Assembly (NCBI GenBank): GCA_965230215.1 | Contig: CBDDKN010000001.1 | Location: 1,736,001 to 1,800,000 of the forward strand | From: RFSX01 sp965230215 | GTDB taxonomy: Bacteria; Bacteroidota; Bacteroidia; Chitinophagales; Saprospiraceae | DNA: 64,000 nt | Direction of reading: 5' to 3' | Program-made: the position numbers and the translations under genes | Notes under the pieces: model-generated | Database searches by the model: none | What the model was told of the DNA's origin: nothing | Seen by the model: only the letters and a program-made list of their open reading frames with translations | In this document: piece after piece, positions 63,319-64,000 of the stretch | Layout of the letters: every line of letters starts with the position of its first letter | How positions within the stretch are numbered: position 1 is the first letter of the stretch

Positions 63319-64000
63319 ATGAATCCTGCTTTTTTAATTCCTATTGTATTTTTTGCTTTCTTGATTTTGTCATTGGGCTTGTTTACCGTTAAACAGGAGA
63401 CCGCTGCCATCGTAGAGCGCCTGGGTAAGTTTCACAGCATTAGAAATTCTGGTCTTCAATTCAAGATTCCATTCATTGACAGATTGGCGAGCAGAATCAA
63501 CTTGAGAATTCAACAACTTGATGTGGTCGTAGAAACAAAAACATTTGATGATGTATTTGTGAGACTTAAGGTATCAGTGCAATTTCTCGTACTAAGAGAT
63601 AAGATTTTTGAAGCTGTCTACAAACTACAGAATCCACATGATCAGATCACCTCATATGTCTTTGATGTTATTAGAGCCGAGGTACCGAAGATGAAACTCG
63701 ATGATGTCTTTGTGAAAAAAGATGACATTGCAATTGCCATTCAGAGAGAATTAAAAGAAGCAATGAATACGTACGGATATGATATCATTAAAGCACTGGT
63801 TACCGATATTGATCCAGATCCACAGGTTAAGGAAGCCATGAACCGAATCAATGCGGCTGAACGTGAAAAAATAGCTGCTGAATATGAAGGTGAAGCTGAT
63901 AGAATCAGAATTGTGGCTAAAGCTAAAGCTGAAGCTGAAAGCAAAAGATTACAAGGTCAGGGTATCGCTGATCAAAGAAGAGAAATCGCAAAAGGACTGG
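63319..64000 (+). CDS. SPFH/band-7 protein, stomatin-like (partial)
   Basis: The ATG at 63319 opens a frame that is still open at the right edge, giving 227 residues. One N-terminal membrane helix (FLIPIVFFAFLILSLGLF) precedes a typical stomatin/paraslipin band-7 domain: VKQETAAIVERLGKFH, FKIPFIDRLA, VVETKTFDDVFV, then INAAEREKIAAEYEGEADRI and a run of Ala-Lys-Glu-rich helix. Such proteins form membrane microdomain scaffolds, often with an NfeD partner, which could lie beyond the window. It is clearly different from the prohibitin-like protein at 41585-42427. Confidence 0.9.
   Translation, partial: MNPAFLIPIVFFAFLILSLGLFTVKQETAAIVERLGKFHSIRNSGLQFKIPFIDRLASRINLRIQQLDVVVETKTFDDVFVRLKVSVQFLVLRDKIFEAVYKLQNPHDQITSYVFDVIRAEVPKMKLDDVFVKKDDIAIAIQRELKEAMNTYGYDIIKALVTDIDPDPQVKEAMNRINAAEREKIAAEYEGEADRIRIVAKAKAEAESKRLQGQGIADQRREIAKGL

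Noticed and set aside
1..64000. CRISPR arrays, tRNA or rRNA genes, insertion sequences, prophage genes
   Set aside because: I found no spaced direct repeats, cloverleaf patterns, transposase motifs or phage structural proteins; the fibre-like gene at 25932 has a signal peptide and sits among secreted proteins.

Overview
The window reads as chromosome of a Bacteroidota bacterium, most likely a free-living member of Saprospiria or a near relative; the phylum is well supported and the class is a guess. The evidence is type IX secretion sorting domains of both kinds (a CHU_C type B terminus at 41.3-41.5 kb and type A termini on the M4 protease and the 2053-residue adhesin), start sites without Shine-Dalgarno sequences, several promoters with the Bacteroidota -7 element TAnnTTTG (best at 2521-2551, 30451-30482 and 63100-63131), many SPII lipoproteins, and a moderately AT-rich composition. 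I saw no tRNA, rRNA, CRISPR array, insertion sequence or phage structural module.

Layout. 0-2.8 kb: the end of an outer-membrane beta-barrel gene, then a leftward group of small genes with two bS21 ribosomal protein paralogues 1.3 kb apart, an unknown small protein and a MarR regulator. 2.8-16 kb: a sterol-desaturase-family gene converges on a long leftward array: M1 peptidase fused to a probable beta-barrel, then patatin phospholipase, TIR protein, membrane-anchored protein and small outer-membrane barrel (overlapping or within 8 bases of each other), then gamma-carbonic anhydrase, queG, mgsA, uvrC and gltX. 16-22 kb: rightward lipoprotein, cysQ, O-antigen-ligase-like protein, glycosyltransferase and S9 peptidase. 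22-31.5 kb: leftward DUF1684 lipoprotein, BNR-repeat secreted protein, fibre-like repeat protein and alaS, then a rightward M23 peptidase. 31.7-35.4 kb: iscS-iscU-iscA, two small lipoproteins and a DUF2807 protein. 35.6-47.1 kb: a 1973-residue type B T9SS protein, a prohibitin-like protein, a GT9 glycosyltransferase and an M4 metallopeptidase behind a small lipoprotein that may be its inhibitor. 47.3-53.5 kb: a cysteine-repeat secreted protein, then two tandem TPR-tailed GT-C (TMTC-like) proteins, a dolichyl-phosphate-mannose-synthase-like GT2 and a methyltransferase. 53.5-64 kb: a 2053-residue type A T9SS adhesin with a dockerin-like segment, fabI, recN, a His-rich lipoprotein and the start of an SPFH protein.

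The best candidate for an undescribed system is the patatin-TIR-membrane protein-outer-membrane barrel operon at 9473-12976. It pairs a probable lipid-cleaving effector with a probable NAD-consuming TIR enzyme inside an otherwise housekeeping array. Other leads are the two bS21 genes (possible ribosome heterogeneity in a phylum where bS21 helps occlude the anti-Shine-Dalgarno), the M4 protease with its possible inhibitor, and the TMTC/DPM-like set that could glycosylate the secreted proteins so abundant here. All functions are read from the sequence by eye; no database search was run.
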